From Erwinia sp. E_sp_B01_1 (GTDB lineage: Bacteria; Pseudomonadota; Gammaproteobacteria; Enterobacterales; Enterobacteriaceae): a DNA stretch of 64,000 nt. Within the stretch, counting starts at the first letter, position 1, and every line of letters starts with the position of its first letter. Of the stretch, positions 62,421-64,000 are shown piece after piece. The notes below the pieces were generated by a model, which had not been told where the DNA came from, made no database searches, and worked only from the letters and a program-made list of their open reading frames with translations. The stretch is taken from NCBI RefSeq assembly GCF_036865545.1, contig NZ_CP142208.1, positions 434,001-498,000 of the forward strand, written 5' to 3'. The position numbers and the translations under genes were made by a program.

Positions 62421-63872
62421 ATGAGCACCTCCCTTCAGGACAATGAATTATTCCAGACCGGTTATTTTGCTGATGGCCAGTGGCAGCAAAGCGCATCAAC
62501 TTTTGATGTCCTTAATCCTGCCACCGGAGAAGTGATAGCTCAGGTGGCTAAAGCCGGTAAAAAAGAGACAGAACAGGCCATCGCGGCAGCGGAAAAAGCC
62601 TTCCCGGCCTGGCGTGCTAAAACCGCGAAAGAGCGCAGTGAAATTCTCTATCGCTGGTATCAACTGATGATCGACAACAAGGTCTGGCTCGGTAAGTTGA
62701 TGACGGCTGAACAGGGCAAGCCGGTCAAAGAAGCTGAAGGAGAAGTTGAGTACGCCGCCAGCTTCATTCAGTGGTTCGCTGAGCAGGCTAAACGTGCCAA
62801 CGGGGAGATTATCCCCCCGGCAAAAACCGGCTCACGTATTCTGGCAACCCGCGAACCCATTGGCGTGGTGGCTGCCATCACACCCTGGAACTTCCCGATG
62901 GCGATGCTGACCCGCAAGCTTGGCCCTGCGCTTGCCGCTGGTTGTACCGGAATTATTAAGCCGGCCAACAATACGCCGCTGTCGGCTTTTGCTCTGGTGA
63001 TGCTGGCAAAAAAAGCGGGTGTACCAGAGGGGGTACTGAATGCCGTAGCCGGGGACACGCATGCCATCAGCGATGCGATTATGGCCAGCAAAGCCGTCAG
63101 GAAAATTTCGTTCACCGGATCCACCGCCGTGGGCAAACTTCTGATGCGTAACGCGGCTGAAACCATGAAAAAGGTCTCTATGGAACTTGGTGGTAATGCG
63201 CCCTATATCGTCTTCGACGATGCGGATATTGACGCCGCCGTAAAAGGGGCCATTGCCAATAAATTCCGTAATGCCGGCCAGGTCTGCGTCAGCGTGAACC
63301 GCTTCTTTATCCACAATTCGATTTATGACCGCTTTGTCAGACAGCTGGCAGAGGAAGTCAGTAAACTCAAAGTGGGTAACGGTATGGATGAAGGGGTGAT
63401 CGTAGGGCCCCTGATTGAAGCTGCCGCGGTTGAGAAGGTTGAAGAACACGTGAAGGATGCGGTCGCCAACGGTGGCAAAATTGTCACGGGTGGCGCGCGT
63501 CATGCTCTGGGCGGTAACTTCTGGCAGCCAACGGTGATAGCAGAGGCGAATGAAAAGATGAAGCTCGCCAGAGAAGAGACTTTTGGGCCGGTTGCAGCCT
63601 GCTTCCGCTTTGATGATGAAGATGATGTCATCCGGCGGGCCAATGATACCGAATTTGGCCTGGCAGCTTACTTTTACACCCAGAACCTGCAGCGGGTATT
63701 CCGTGTTTCAGCCGCATTAGAAAGTGGTATGGTCGGCATAAATGAGTGTGCCGTTTCTACTGAACTTGCCCCGTTTGGCGGTGTGAAAGAGTCCGGGCTG
63801 GGGCGTGAAGGATCGGTGCTGGGGCTTGAAGAGTATTTAGAGGTAAAAGCCCTGCATATTGGGGGACTGTAA
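62421..63872 (+). CDS. NAD(P)-dependent aldehyde dehydrogenase, succinate-semialdehyde dehydrogenase-like
   Basis: The ATG at 62421 (MSTSLQDNELFQTG), after GGAGAAGAT, gives 483 residues, similar to E. coli GabD (482). The catalytic glutamate is Glu255 (SMELGGNAP) and the nucleophile is Cys289 (NAGQVCVSVNR). GabD has a second cysteine two residues later (CVC); here it is Ser291. The closest match is the GabD/SSADH class, but the true substrate cannot be fixed. It sits between aaeB and yhcO, where E. coli has yhcN, behind the aaeXAB terminator, so it is probably transcribed separately. Confidence 0.88.
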   Translation: MSTSLQDNELFQTGYFADGQWQQSASTFDVLNPATGEVIAQVAKAGKKETEQAIAAAEKAFPAWRAKTAKERSEILYRWYQLMIDNKVWLGKLMTAEQGKPVKEAEGEVEYAASFIQWFAEQAKRANGEIIPPAKTGSRILATREPIGVVAAITPWNFPMAMLTRKLGPALAAGCTGIIKPANNTPLSAFALVMLAKKAGVPEGVLNAVAGDTHAISDAIMASKAVRKISFTGSTAVGKLLMRNAAETMKKVSMELGGNAPYIVFDDADIDAAVKGAIANKFRNAGQVCVSVNRFFIHNSIYDRFVRQLAEEVSKLKVGNGMDEGVIVGPLIEAAAVEKVEEHVKDAVANGGKIVTGGARHALGGNFWQPTVIAEANEKMKLAREETFGPVAACFRFDDEDDVIRRANDTEFGLAAYFYTQNLQRVFRVSAALESGMVGINECAVSTELAPFGGVKESGLGREGSVLGLEEYLEVKALHIGGL

Positions 63873-63878
63873 CTCACC

Positions 63879-63897
63879 GGGCGGCGTCCCGCCGCCC
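63879..63897 (+). terminator. GC-rich hairpin after the aldehyde dehydrogenase gene
   Basis: GGGCGGC (63879-63885) pairs with GCCGCCC (63891-63897), starting seven bases after the stop. No T run follows, so termination is uncertain. Confidence 0.4.
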
Positions 63898-63924
63898 AAC
63901 CGTCTGCCTTGTGGAGCGGCCAGT

Positions 63925-64000
63925 ATGAGAACAGAGATTTTTGATTTTGATGAGATAGTCGATCAGGCGCATTTTTTCCGGCAGTTCAGCGAACGTTTTG
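63925..64000 (+). CDS. yhcO: Barstar-family protein YhcO, 5' end only
   Basis: The first 25 codons (MRTEIFDFDEIVDQAHFFRQ, then FSERF) resemble E. coli YhcO, a barstar-like RNase-inhibitor family protein that starts MNIYTFDFDEIESQEDFYR as I recall. Position downstream of aaeB agrees. The gene runs off the window. A TGGAGCGG ribosome-binding site precedes the ATG. Confidence 0.75.
   Translation, partial: MRTEIFDFDEIVDQAHFFRQFSERF

Overview
The window is a contiguous piece of an enterobacterial chromosome. The 16S rRNA sequence, gene content and gene order fit the family Erwiniaceae, most likely Erwinia. Gene order closely follows the Escherichia coli K-12 segment that runs from the S10 operon through rrnD to aaeB. 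Differences from that layout include aroQ upstream of accBC, a periplasmic alpha-carbonic anhydrase between prmA and dusB, lpxP between fis and the aap transporter, and an aldehyde dehydrogenase where E. coli has yhcN. I see no prophage, insertion sequence, CRISPR array, plasmid gene or restriction/defence locus.

Layout. 1-12734: the tail of the S10 operon (rplC end to rpsQ), the complete spc operon (rplN to rpmJ, including secY) and the alpha operon (rpsM, rpsK, rpsD, rpoA, rplQ), with the known internal promoters, terminators and translational control sites. 12811-15819: yhdN, zntR, arfA, mscL and trkA. 15881-18695: rsmB, fmt and def on the minus strand. 18823-22615: dprA, smg, yrdD, tsaC, aroE and yrdB on the plus strand, meeting yrdA tail to tail. 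23146-28752: a complete rRNA operon (P1/P2, 16S, tRNA-Glu, 23S, 5S, terminator). 29049-33207: a four-gene general amino acid ABC transporter (aapJQMP, yhdWXYZ), preceded by what looks like a sigma-54 promoter with two NtrC-like sites at the spacing known from glnA. 33612-38134: lpxP, fis, dusB, carbonic anhydrase and prmA. 38150-42205: panF (frameshifted), yhdT, accC, accB and aroQ. 42434-45152: msrQ, msrP and acuI. 45379-52338: csrD (frameshifted), mreB, mreC, mreD, maf (yhdE) and rng. 52358-57711: yhdP and tldD. 57988-62293: aaeR divergent from aaeXAB. 62421-64000: an SSADH-like aldehyde dehydrogenase and the start of a yhcO-like barstar-family gene.

How the genes work together. Most of the window is central housekeeping: ribosome and RNA polymerase assembly, protein export (SecY), initiator tRNA formylation and N-terminal deformylation (Fmt, Def), rRNA and tRNA modification (RsmB, DusB, TsaC), fatty-acid initiation (AccBC), lipid A acylation (LpxP), cell shape (MreBCD), outer-membrane lipid supply (YhdP) and RNA turnover (RNase G, CsrD). 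ArfA is regulated by a non-stop mRNA design that is clear in the sequence.

No previously undescribed multi-gene system is evident. The points most worth a second look are: one-base homopolymer deletions that break csrD and panF (real mutation or sequencing error); the sigma-54/NtrC architecture upstream of aapJ; a 101-bp element with perfect 14-bp terminal inverted repeats behind tldD; a very strong Shine-Dalgarno and 9-codon mini-ORF upstream of aaeX; a 14-bp perfect operator-like palindrome upstream of dusB-fis; and unexplained palindrome-rich DNA between the rrn terminators.
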